Below are positions 32,301-39,099 of a DNA stretch of 39,099 nt, one piece after another. Position 1 is the first letter of the stretch; the number at the start of each line of letters is the position of its first letter. The stretch spans positions 1-39,099 of the forward strand of contig NZ_JACWCT010000055.1 in assembly GCF_016613415.1 (NCBI RefSeq). Reading direction: 5' to 3'. This DNA comes from Methylobacterium ajmalii. GTDB taxonomy: Bacteria > Pseudomonadota > Alphaproteobacteria > Rhizobiales > Beijerinckiaceae. The notes below the pieces were generated by a model that was not told where the DNA came from, did not search any database, and worked only from the letters and a program-made list of their open reading frames with translations. The position numbers and the translations under genes are program-made.

Positions 32301-32590
32301 GACGGGCGGTCTCGGGCGAGCTTGGCTGTTTGAGCGAGAACCGCGCGGCCGCCATTCCGGTTCCCGGACGCGACCGGTCGAGGCGGCGCGCGGCATCCGG
32401 ATTCGGCGTTAACCGCGATTGAAGAGGATCGGGGACGGAATCGAAAAACCCTGTTTCGTCCACGATTTGGAAGGCGGGCGGGTCCTAGCGTCGCCGGCAT
32501 GAGACGGAGTGCGGGACGGCATCGCGGCGGGAACGGGACGGCACGGCGCGGGCCGGCGCATCCGGCTGCGGGCCTGACACGGGCGTGACG
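32301..32590. promoter_or_regulatory. Upstream region of the initiator gene
   Basis: This 290-bp gap between DUF1236 and the initiator gene carries a half-iteron, CGGGAACGG, at 32528-32536. The same core is present in the origin iterons, so the initiator may bind here and repress its own gene. No clear promoter boxes were identified. Slightly AT-richer sequence at 32401-32470 may hold the promoter. Confidence 0.4.
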
Positions 32591-33670
32591 ATGAGCCATC
32601 GGCGCAACGACCAGATCGACATGGTGGTGCCCTTCGTGCACTTCCGCGACCAGCGGGAGACGATGGAGCGGCCGTTCTTCTCGATCGCCAAGCAGAAGCG
32701 GCTCAAGGAGATCGACTATACGAGCCCCGACGGCTCGGTCTGGGTGCGGGTGCTGCCGAACCAGGCCTACGGCATGGCGACGATCTGGGACGCCGACATC
32801 CTGATCTGGGCCGCCTCGACGATCTGCGAGATGAAGAAGCGCGGCCGCAACGACATCCCGCGCAAGCTCCACTTCATGCCCTACGACCTCCTGAAGGGCA
32901 TCGGCCGCGAGACCGGCGGGCGCCAGTACAAGCTCCTGCGCGACGCGCTGTTTCGCCTGCAATCGACCTCGGTGCGCACCAACATCCGGGCCGAGAAGGC
33001 CAAGCGCAAGGAGCGGCAGTTCAGCTGGATCGACGCCTTCGACGACACGATCGACGAGGAGACCAATGCCAGCCGGGGCATGTCGATCACCCTGTCGGAC
33101 TGGTTCTACGAGGGCGTGCTGATGGAGGGCGGCGTGCTCGCCATCGACCCCACCTACTTCGGCATCACCGGCGGGCGCGAGCGCTGGCTCTACCGCATCG
33201 CCCGCAAGCATGCCGGCGGGGCGGGGGAGGGGGGGTTCGCCATCAGCCTGCCGACCCTGTTCGACAAGTCGGGCGCCGAGGGCACCTATCGCCGGTTCAA
33301 GTTCGAGATCGCCAAGATCGCCAAAGCCGACGAGCTGCCGGGCTTCGTGCTGCGGATCGAGGACAAGGAGCGCGGCGAGCCGCACCTGCGGATGATCCGC
33401 CGCGACCTCGCGAGCGACGAGGTTCTGGCGGCTCCGGCGGAGAAGCCGAAACGCACCCGCAAGCCCAAGGCCGGGGCCGAGCTGCCGCTCTTCCGCCACC
33501 TCTCGGACGAGACGATCGCGCTGTGCCGCAAGGCCCATCCGGGCTGGGACGTCTACGGCCTCAAGACCGAGTTCGACCACTGGCTCGAGGGCGACGCGAC
33601 CCGCGAGCCGAAGAACTACGAGAGCGCCTTCCTGGGCTTCGCCGAGCGGTTCGTGCGCGACGCCCGGTAA
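32591..33670 (+). CDS. Replication initiator protein (RPA family)
   Basis: The 359-residue protein matches the alphaproteobacterial RPA-type plasmid replication initiators. It opens FVHFRDQRETMERPFFSIAKQKRLKEIDY, then VWVRVLPNQAYGMATIWDADILIWAASTICE. Further on are LHFMPYDLLKGIGRETGGRQYKLLRDALFRL and FEIAKIAKADELPGFVLRIE, which look like winged-helix modules that bind iterons. A basic linker precedes the last domain. It is separate from repA/repB, 11.5 kb away, where a repC gene would normally lie. The iteron origin begins immediately downstream. The ATG at 32591 is preferred to the GTG at 32585. Confidence 0.88.
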   Translation: MSHRRNDQIDMVVPFVHFRDQRETMERPFFSIAKQKRLKEIDYTSPDGSVWVRVLPNQAYGMATIWDADILIWAASTICEMKKRGRNDIPRKLHFMPYDLLKGIGRETGGRQYKLLRDALFRLQSTSVRTNIRAEKAKRKERQFSWIDAFDDTIDEETNASRGMSITLSDWFYEGVLMEGGVLAIDPTYFGITGGRERWLYRIARKHAGGAGEGGFAISLPTLFDKSGAEGTYRRFKFEIAKIAKADELPGFVLRIEDKERGEPHLRMIRRDLASDEVLAAPAEKPKRTRKPKAGAELPLFRHLSDETIALCRKAHPGWDVYGLKTEFDHWLEGDATREPKNYESAFLGFAERFVRDAR

Positions 33671-33676
33671 TCCACA
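33668..33676 (+). promoter_or_regulatory. DnaA-box-like site 1
   Basis: TAATCCACA differs from the DnaA consensus TTATCCACA at one position and overlaps the initiator stop codon. Confidence 0.5.
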
Positions 33677-33684
33677 GGCCCCAC

Positions 33685-33905
33685 CGTTCCCGATGTACGG
33701 GTCGGCGGGCGGGAGGAGCGGACGGCCCCGAGGGGAAATCCCCGGAATCCCTGTGAATGACTCGGGCCTCGTCGGCACATCGGGAACGCCGCTGGGGCGG
33801 ATCGGTACTTCGGGAACGGCCCCGTCCCATCGGGAACGCCGGCACGGCACATCGGGGACGCGAGGGCCGGCACAACGGGGACGAATCCTCGGTACATCGG
33901 GAACG
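33685..33905. repeat. Origin iteron array (7 copies, 1 inverted)
   Basis: Copies of the 14-mer GTACATCGGGAACG or close variants start at 33685 (inverted), 33775, 33805, 33825, 33847, 33870 and 33892. The last four are spaced 22-23 bp, about two helical turns. The core CATCGGG(A/G)ACG is kept in most, with variations TTCGGG (33805) and AACGGGG (33870). The initiator is expected to bind here. A further copy starts at 34471. Confidence 0.88.
33752..33760 (-). promoter_or_regulatory. DnaA-box-like site 2
   Basis: On the - strand the sequence reads TCATTCACA, one mismatch from the DnaA consensus TTWTNCACA. Confidence 0.45.
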
Positions 33906-33959
33906 GCCGACTCGCGTTAAGCTTTTGGGCGAGTTCGCGGAATCGCTGCCGCAGGAGCG

Positions 33960-34003
33960 CCTAAATCCATAAAGATTCCTGTAACACTCTAAACGGTGCA
34001 TAC
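33960..34003. other. AT-rich candidate DNA-unwinding element
   Basis: A run beginning CTAAATCCATAAAGATTCC and ending near TAAACGGTGCATA stands out as AT-rich in very GC-rich DNA. It lies about 55 bp after the last clustered iteron, where an iteron origin would melt. It is a candidate opening site. Confidence 0.5.
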
Positions 34004-34470
34004 TGGGGAAAACCCGGACAGGGAGCGTGGACCCCGAGTCGTGCGCGGCAATCGCGAGTCGAGAGGCGAGTCACAGGGCGTCCACAGGAGTCCACCGGAC
34101 TCGTCGGAACGAACCGATCGGCCACGGCGTCTGTCGAACCGGGGGAGCCGGGCTGGACTCGACTCGCGTAAGCTTTCCTGTGGGACTCTTCGGGAGGGAG
34201 GATCGGGTTCTCGACTCGCGGGACCTCGCATCGTACGAGCGGATGCACGGGATCGGACAGGCCACCGGTCAAAGCGCGAAGGCGAAACGGCGAAGGGCGG
34301 CGCCTCGGCGAGCCGTTCGTGAAGTACGCCCTGACGGCGGTCGGTCCGTGTGGCGAGGCCTTGCAGCGGTCGGCCCAGGCAACCGGGCGGATTGGAAGGC
34401 TCGATCGCGATGAGGCCGGACCGGCGGAGCGGTACGCAACCGGATGCGAAACGATGCGGCGGAGGCCGAC

Positions 34471-34484
34471 GTACATCGGGGACA
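34471..34484 (+). repeat. Distal iteron copy
   Basis: GTACATCGGGGACA repeats the iteron core 566 bp after the clustered array. It may bind the initiator at a distance for handcuffing or copy control. Confidence 0.5.
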
Positions 34485-34895
34485 GCGGGGACAAGCAGCC
34501 GACCGGGCACGAAGCCCTGCACGGTTTCCCCGCAATCCAACCCCTGCACCCGTGGACGAGGCGGACGTCAGAGGGCGGTCCCGGGGATCGCGACGCCGAA
34601 ATCCAGGAACGGACCGGACCGCGCTGCCGGGACGTCCAGGCGATCGGTTTTCGTGAATACCGGCCCCGTTCCCGAAATACGCCGGGCGTCATCCGGCGCG
34701 GACTTGCAGAAAAATCGCCGTTCGGCTGCTCGTGCGACCCAGGATCTCATCCTGAGGGATGGGCAGTTCGACGATCGGCCCAATCCGGCGAACGGCTCCA
34801 GCGGAGGTGACAACCGCTGCAGCCGTTCCGCGAGATGGGTCGATGATCGCTCGATCGATTCCCTCAGGGCCCGGGTCGCATGCGCGAAGACGCCC

Positions 34896-36560
34896 TCACC
34901 CGAGCGAGGGCAGGTCCAGCCCATGCTCCCGGGCGCAGGCGACCGCCTCGTCGTAGCCGGCATCGGCGTGGCGCATCACGCCGGTGGCGGGGTCGTTCCA
35001 CAGGACGCGTTCCAGGCGCCGGTCGGCGTCCTCGCTGCCGTCGCAGACGATGACCATGCCGGAATGCTGCGAAAACCCCATCCCGACGCCGCCGCCGTGG
35101 TGCAGCGAGACCCAGGTGGCGCCCGACGCGGTGTTGAGGAGCGCGTTCAGGAGCGGCCAGTCGGAGACCGCGTCCGAGCCGTCGCGCATCGCCTCGGTCT
35201 CGCGGTTCGGCGAGGCGACCGAGCCGGAATCGAGGTGGTCGCGGCCGATGACGATCGGGGCCTTCAATTCGCCCTTGCGCACCATCTCGTTGAAGGCCAG
35301 CCCGAGGCGGTGGCGGTCTCCGAGGCCGACCCAGCAGATCCGCGCCGGCAGGCCCTGGAACCGGATCTTGTCCCGCGCCATGTCGAGCCAGCGGTGGAGG
35401 TGGTGGTTGTCGGGCAGAAGCTCCTTCACCTTGGCGTCGGTCGCGTAGATGTCCTCCGGGTCGCCCGAGAGGGCGCACCAGCGGAACGGCCCGACGCCGC
35501 GGCAGAAGAGCGGACGGATATAGGCCGGCACGAAGCCCGGGAAGGCGAAGGCGTCCTCGACCCCTTCTTCCAGCGCCATCTGCCGGATGTTGTTGCCGTA
35601 ATCGACCACCGGCACGCCGGCGCGGTGGAAATCGAGCATCGCCCGGACGTGCACCGCCATCGAGCGCTTGGCCGCCGCGGCGACCGCGGCCGGATCGGTC
35701 TCGCGCCGGGCTTCCCACTCGGCGACCGTCCAGCCCGCCGGCAGGTAGCCGTTGACCGGATCGTGGGCCGAGGTCTGGTCGGTGACGCAATCGGGGCGCA
35801 CGCCGCGGGCGTAGAGCTCGCCGAACACGTCCGCGGCGTTGCCCAGCAGCGCCACCGAGCGCGGGGTCTTGGTGCGGCGGGATTCCTCGATCAGCTCCAG
35901 GGCGTGGTCGAGGTCGCGGGCCTGGACGTCGACGTAGCCGGTGCGCAGCCGGAACTCGATGCGCGAGGCCTGCGCCTCGACCGCCAGGCAGGAGGCCCCC
36001 GCCATGGTGGCGGCCAGCGTCTGCGCGCCCCCCATGCCGCCGAGACCCGCGGTGAGGATCCACCGGCCCGACAGGTCGCCGGCGTAGTGCTGGCGGCCCA
36101 TCTCGACGAAGGTCTCGTAGGTGCCCTGCACGATGCCCTGGCTGCCGATGTAGATCCAGGAACCGGCCGTCATCTGGCCGTACATCATCAGGCCCTTGCG
36201 ATCGAGCTCGTGGAAATGCTCCCAGGTCGCCCAGTGCGGCACCAGGTTCGAGTTGGCGATCAGCACCCGGGGCGCGTCGGCGTGGGTGCGAAACACGCCC
36301 ACCGGCTTGCCCGACTGCACCAGCAGGGTCTGGTCGTCGTCGAGATCCTTCAGGGCCGCCACGATGCGGTCGAAGCTCGCCCAGTCCCGCGCCGCCCGGC
36401 CAATGCCGCCATAGACCACCAGCTCGCCCGGGCGTTCGGCGACGTCGGGATCGAGGTTGTTCATCAGCATCCGGAGCGGCGCCTCGGTGAGCCAGCTCTT
36501 GGCGGTGAGGGTGGCGCCGTGGGGGGCGCGGATGGTGCGGGCGTTGTCGATGCGGCTCAT
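34896..36560 (-). CDS. hutU: Urocanate hydratase
   Basis: The 554-residue protein matches HutU over its full length. [11 protein letters not shown] starts the family pattern. The NAD+-binding loop GLGGMGG lies at residues 172-178. [49 protein letters not shown] is typical. [16 protein letters not shown] holds Cys409, equivalent to the active-site Cys of bacterial urocanases. It converts urocanate to imidazolonepropionate, the second step in histidine breakdown, using tightly bound NAD+. It lies 52 bp after hutI in the same direction and is thus likely co-transcribed. The ATG at 36560 fits the family N-terminus. Confidence 0.97.
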   Translation of the reverse strand: MSRIDNARTIRAPHGATLTAKSWLTEAPLRMLMNNLDPDVAERPGELVVYGGIGRAARDWASFDRIVAALKDLDDDQTLLVQSGKPVGVFRTHADAPRVLIANSNLVPHWATWEHFHELDRKGLMMYGQMTAGSWIYIGSQGIVQGTYETFVEMGRQHYAGDLSGRWILTAGLGGMGGAQTLAATMAGASCLAVEAQASRIEFRLRTGYVDVQARDLDHALELIEESRRTKTPRSVALLGNAADVFGELYARGVRPDCVTDQTSAHDPVNGYLPAGWTVAEWEARRETDPAAVAAAAKRSMAVHVRAMLDFHRAGVPVVDYGNNIRQMALEEGVEDAFAFPGFVPAYIRPLFCRGVGPFRWCALSGDPEDIYATDAKVKELLPDNHHLHRWLDMARDKIRFQGLPARICWVGLGDRHRLGLAFNEMVRKGELKAPIVIGRDHLDSGSVASPNRETEAMRDGSDAVSDWPLLNALLNTASGATWVSLHHGGGVGMGFSQHSGMVIVCDGSEDADRRLERVLWNDPATGVMRHADAGYDEAVACAREHGLDLPSLG

Positions 36561-36612
36561 GGGCAGGGGCTCCGGGCGGGAGGGTGGCGTTCGATCGTGG
36601 GGTGGCTGGTCC

Positions 36613-37836
36613 TCATCGCGCTCCGCAGATGCGGGCGTGCAGCGGGTTGAAGCCCATGCGGTAGACGAGCTCGGCCGGCCGCTCGACCGACCACACCGCG
36701 AGGTCGGCGCGCTTGCCGGCCTCGAGGGTTCCGACCTCGGACAGGAGGCCGAGGGCGCGGGCGGCCTCGCGGGTCACGCCGGCCAGGCACTCGTCGACGG
36801 TGAGGCGAAACAGGGTCGCGGCCATGTTCATGGCGAGCAGCAGCGAGGTCAGCGGCGAGGTGCCCGGATTGGCGTCGGTGGCGACCGCCATCGGAACGCC
36901 GTGCTGCCGGAAGAGCCCGACCGGCGGCAGCTTGGTCTCGCGGATGAAGTAGTAGGCGCCGGGCAGGAGCACCGCGACGGTGCCGCTCTTCGCCATGGCG
37001 GCGGCGCCGGCTTCGTCGGTATGCTCCAGGTGATCGGCCGAGAGGGCGCCGTGGCGCGCCGCCAGCGCGGCCCCGCCGAGATTCGAGAGCTGGTCGGCAT
37101 GGAGCTTCACCGGCAGGCCGAGGCTCTCGGCACGCGCGAACACCCGCGCGACCTGGTCGGGCGAGAAGGCGATGCCCTCGCAGAACGCGTCGACCGCATC
37201 GACCAGGCCTTCCGCGGCGAGCGCCGGCAGCATCGTGTCGGCGACCTCGGCGATGAACGCGTCCTTGTCGCCGCGAGCCTCCGGCGGCAGGGCGTGGGCG
37301 CCGAGGAACGTGGTGCGGATCGAGACCGGCCGCATCCCGGCGAGGCGGCGGGCGGCGCGGAGCGTCTTGCGCTCGCTCGCGAGGTCGAGCCCGTAGCCCG
37401 ACTTCACCTCGACCGTGGTGACGCCCTCGGCGATCAGCGCGTCGAGCCGCGGCAGGGTCTCGCGCACGAGGTCGTCCTCGCTCGCCTTGCGCAGGGCGGC
37501 GACCGACGAGACGATGCCGCCGCCGGCCCGCGCCACCTCCTCGTAGGAGGCCCCGGCGAGCCGCAGCTCGAACTCGTGCGCCCGGTCGCCGGCCCAGACG
37601 AGGTGGGTGTGGCAGTCGATCAGCCCCGGGGTGATCCAGCGGCCCTCGCCGTCGACCACCTCGGCGCCCGCCAGCGCCGCCCCCGGCAGCCCGGCCTCGG
37701 GCCCGGCATACAGGATGCGGCCGTCGCGGACCGCGAGCGCGCCGCGCTCCACCGCGCCGATCCCGGGGAGCCCGGGCGCGAAGGTGGCGAGCCGGACGTT
37801 GCGCCAGACCCGCGGCCCGCCTTCTGTCTCGCTCAT
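36613..37836 (-). CDS. hutI: Imidazolonepropionase
   Basis: The 407-residue protein has an amidohydrolase fold. [11 protein letters not shown] supplies His76 and His78, two metal ligands. [21 protein letters not shown] and [28 protein letters not shown] supply the further ligand and substrate residues, and [21 protein letters not shown] supplies the Asp. These are diagnostic of HutI. It hydrolyses imidazolonepropionate to formiminoglutamate, step three of histidine use. It heads the hutI-hutU unit and is divergent from hutF. The region upstream carries two HutC-type boxes. Confidence 0.97.
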   Translation of the reverse strand: MSETEGGPRVWRNVRLATFAPGLPGIGAVERGALAVRDGRILYAGPEAGLPGAALAGAEVVDGEGRWITPGLIDCHTHLVWAGDRAHEFELRLAGASYEEVARAGGGIVSSVAALRKASEDDLVRETLPRLDALIAEGVTTVEVKSGYGLDLASERKTLRAARRLAGMRPVSIRTTFLGAHALPPEARGDKDAFIAEVADTMLPALAAEGLVDAVDAFCEGIAFSPDQVARVFARAESLGLPVKLHADQLSNLGGAALAARHGALSADHLEHTDEAGAAAMAKSGTVAVLLPGAYYFIRETKLPPVGLFRQHGVPMAVATDANPGTSPLTSLLLAMNMAATLFRLTVDECLAGVTREAARALGLLSEVGTLEAGKRADLAVWSVERPAELVYRMGFNPLHARICGAR

Positions 37837-37972
37837 GCACGTCTCCCGTGATTCGCGCATATGTATAGACATTATCAGTTCGCTTTGTATAGACATGAAT
37901 GGACGGAGCGCTGCCGCGCCCGCTCGTCCTCGCCCCCATCCTCGTCCTCGCCCCCATGCAGGAGACGCGCCG
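37837..37972. promoter_or_regulatory. hut divergent promoter with HutC boxes and a tandem repeat
   Basis: Two copies of TGTATAGACAT (37862-37872 and 37886-37896, 24 bp apart) fit the HutC/GntR-type consensus GT-N-TA-N-AC. A HutC-type repressor released by urocanate probably binds here and controls hutIU and hutF together. Next to hutF, CTCGTCCTCGCCCCCAT(C/G) is present twice in tandem (37923-37958, 18-bp unit). Confidence 0.75.
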
Positions 37973-39099
37973 ATGACCGTGCTGCACGCGAGCCATGCCC
38001 TCACCCCCACGGGCTGGCAGGCCGACCTCCGGCTGACCGTGGCCGAGGGGCGGTTCTCGGCGGTCGAGGCCGGTTGCGCCCCGCAGCCCGGCGACACCCG
38101 GGTGGCCGTGCTGGTGCCGGGCCTGCCGAACCTCCACAGCCACGCCTTCCAGCGCGGCATGGCCGGGCTCGCCGAGCGGCGCGGCCCCGCCGCCGACACG
38201 TTCTGGACCTGGCGCGAGACGATGTACCGTTTCGCCCTGCGGATGAGCCCGGACGAGGCCGAGGCGGTGGCGGCGCAGGCCTATGTCGAGATGCTCGAAT
38301 CCGGCTTCACCCGGGTCGGCGAGTTCCACTACCTGCACCACGCGCCCGACGGCGCGCCCTACGCCAACGTCGCCGAGATGGCCGAGCGGATCGCCGCGGC
38401 GGCCTCCCTCGCGGGCCTGCGCCTCACCCTGCTGCCGGTGCTCTACCGCCGGTCGAATTTCGGCGGCATCGCACCGAACGACGGCCAGCGCCGCTTCGTC
38501 TCCGATCTCGATCTCTTCGCCCGCATGGTCGAGGCCTCCCGGGCCGTCGTGGCGGATCTGCCCGGCGCCACCCTGGGCGTCGCGCCCCACAGCCTGCGGG
38601 CGGTGACGCCCAACGACCTGACGGCGGCGGTCGCGCTGGCCGACGGCGGGCCGGTCCACATCCACGCCGCCGAGCAGGTGCGGGAGGTCGAGGAGTGCCT
38701 GGCCTGGTCCGGCGCGCGCCCGGTGGAGTGGCTCCTCGATCACGCCGGGCTCGATCCGCGCTGGTGCCTGATCCACGCCACCCACATGACGCCCGACGAG
38801 ACCGCCCGCTTCGCCGGAAGCGGCGCCGTCGCCGGCCTGTGCCCGGTGACCGAGGCGAGCCTCGGCGACGGCATCTTCCCGGCGCCGGACTTCGTCGCGG
38901 CGGGCGGACGCTACGGGGTCGGCACCGATTCGAACGTGCTGGTCGGCGCCGCCGACGAGCTGCGCCAGCTCGAATACGCCCAGCGCCTCGGGCACCGCCA
39001 GCGCAACGTGCTCGCCGCCCCCGGCGCCTCGACCGGCCGCGCGCTCTTCGACGCGGCGCTCGCCGGCGGCGGCCAGGCCCTGGCCGCGGAGGGCGGCGG
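37973..39099 (+). CDS. hutF: Formimidoylglutamate deiminase, 3'-truncated
   Basis: The reading frame is open to the window end (375 codons visible; family members usually have about 450). [19 protein letters not shown] contains the metal-binding His55 and His57. [82 protein letters not shown] and GTDSNVLV complete the HutF signature. It deiminates formiminoglutamate to formylglutamate, which a HutG-type deformylase then uses. The pathway is therefore the five-step variant. GGAGACGCGCCG upstream is the ribosome-binding region. It is divergent from hutI. Confidence 0.95.
   Translation, partial: MTVLHASHALTPTGWQADLRLTVAEGRFSAVEAGCAPQPGDTRVAVLVPGLPNLHSHAFQRGMAGLAERRGPAADTFWTWRETMYRFALRMSPDEAEAVAAQAYVEMLESGFTRVGEFHYLHHAPDGAPYANVAEMAERIAAAASLAGLRLTLLPVLYRRSNFGGIAPNDGQRRFVSDLDLFARMVEASRAVVADLPGATLGVAPHSLRAVTPNDLTAAVALADGGPVHIHAAEQVREVEECLAWSGARPVEWLLDHAGLDPRWCLIHATHMTPDETARFAGSGAVAGLCPVTEASLGDGIFPAPDFVAAGGRYGVGTDSNVLVGAADELRQLEYAQRLGHRQRNVLAAPGASTGRALFDAALAGGGQALAAEGG

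Larger units (their letters stand above)
33745..34217. repeat. GANTC (CcrM-type) site cluster
   Basis: Fifteen GANTC sites start at 33745, 33759, 33883, 33909, 33940, 33974, 34036, 34056, 34068, 34088, 34098, 34156, 34161, 34184 and 34213. Nine include GACTCG or its complement. Only one more (34857) was found up to the end of the gap. GANTC is the methylation target of the cell-cycle methyltransferase CcrM in alphaproteobacteria. Confidence 0.85.
33671..34895. other. Origin of replication region (no gene)
   Basis: This 1.2-kb non-coding stretch joins the initiator gene to hutU. Left to right it has a DnaA-box-like site, seven iterons (33685-33905), an AT-rich stretch (33960-34003), a dense GANTC/GACTCG cluster (to 34217), an isolated distal iteron (34471) and a copy of the repA-upstream motif (34704-34726). 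Long frames through it in either direction show no protein-like pattern. Initiator gene plus iterons plus AT-rich stretch is the layout of an iteron-controlled origin. Confidence 0.8.

Noticed and set aside
33685..33905. Possible CRISPR array
   Set aside because: Repeats are only 14 bp, spacing is about 8-9 bp, one copy is inverted, and they sit next to a replication initiator. They are iterons.
33961..34692. 243-residue reading frame on the - strand in the origin gap
   Set aside because: Arg/Ser/Pro-rich with no domain pattern, and it runs through the AT-rich stretch and the GANTC repeats. It is best explained by the absence of stops in GC-rich DNA.
34319..34810. 163-residue reading frame on the + strand in the origin gap
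   Set aside because: No family resemblance, no clear ribosome-binding site, and it spans the distal iteron and the repeated motif.

Overview
The window is very GC-rich, tightly packed DNA from an alphaproteobacterium. The most likely source is a Methylobacterium-like member of the Hyphomicrobiales. This rests on codon and GC character, a RepA/RepB partition pair with parS sites of the repABC type, an RPA-type replication initiator, a HWE-family sensor kinase and a dense GANTC cluster; the genus is an inference. Because it carries a partition module, an initiator gene and an iteron origin, the window is probably part of a plasmid, megaplasmid or chromid.

Bases 1-12000 form a surface-polysaccharide region. 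A rightward set (truncated glycosyltransferase, methyltransferase, TPR/GT-D protein, PIG-L deacetylase) has four-base overlaps and converges on a leftward set (GT2 transferase, fused double alpha/beta hydrolase, WecG/TagA transferase). A 361-bp regulatory gap separates the leftward set from a second rightward set (flippase, secreted GH5 hydrolase, GT4 transferase). Two small genes follow (a 63-aa protein and a UPF0178 protein), then a YdeP/FdhF-like molybdopterin oxidoreductase. After it comes a gene-free stretch with palindromes and a strong terminator.

Bases 15556-18000 hold a leftward TonB-dependent receptor behind a clear cobalamin riboswitch. Two small leftward genes follow, then repB and repA. 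The two parS sites lie inside the repB coding sequence.

Bases 21420-27522 hold the most unusual set. It contains a carrier protein, an acyl-CoA-dehydrogenase-like flavoprotein, an amino acid:[carrier protein] ligase related to aminoacyl-tRNA synthetases, a DUF1839 protein and a large GH2/beta-mannosidase-like protein. The set looks like a small pathway that loads an amino acid on a carrier protein, modifies it, and passes it on, possibly to a sugar.

Bases 27572-32300 hold a TetR regulator divergent from an alpha/beta hydrolase over nested palindromes, a GAF-PAS-HWE sensor kinase and a DUF1236 protein. Bases 32591-34895 hold the replication initiator and a 1.2-kb origin region with seven clustered iterons, DnaA-box-like sites, an AT-rich stretch and 15 GANTC sites in under 500 bp. 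Bases 34896-39099 hold histidine-utilisation genes: hutI and hutU leftward, and hutF rightward and cut by the window edge, with two HutC-type operator boxes between them.
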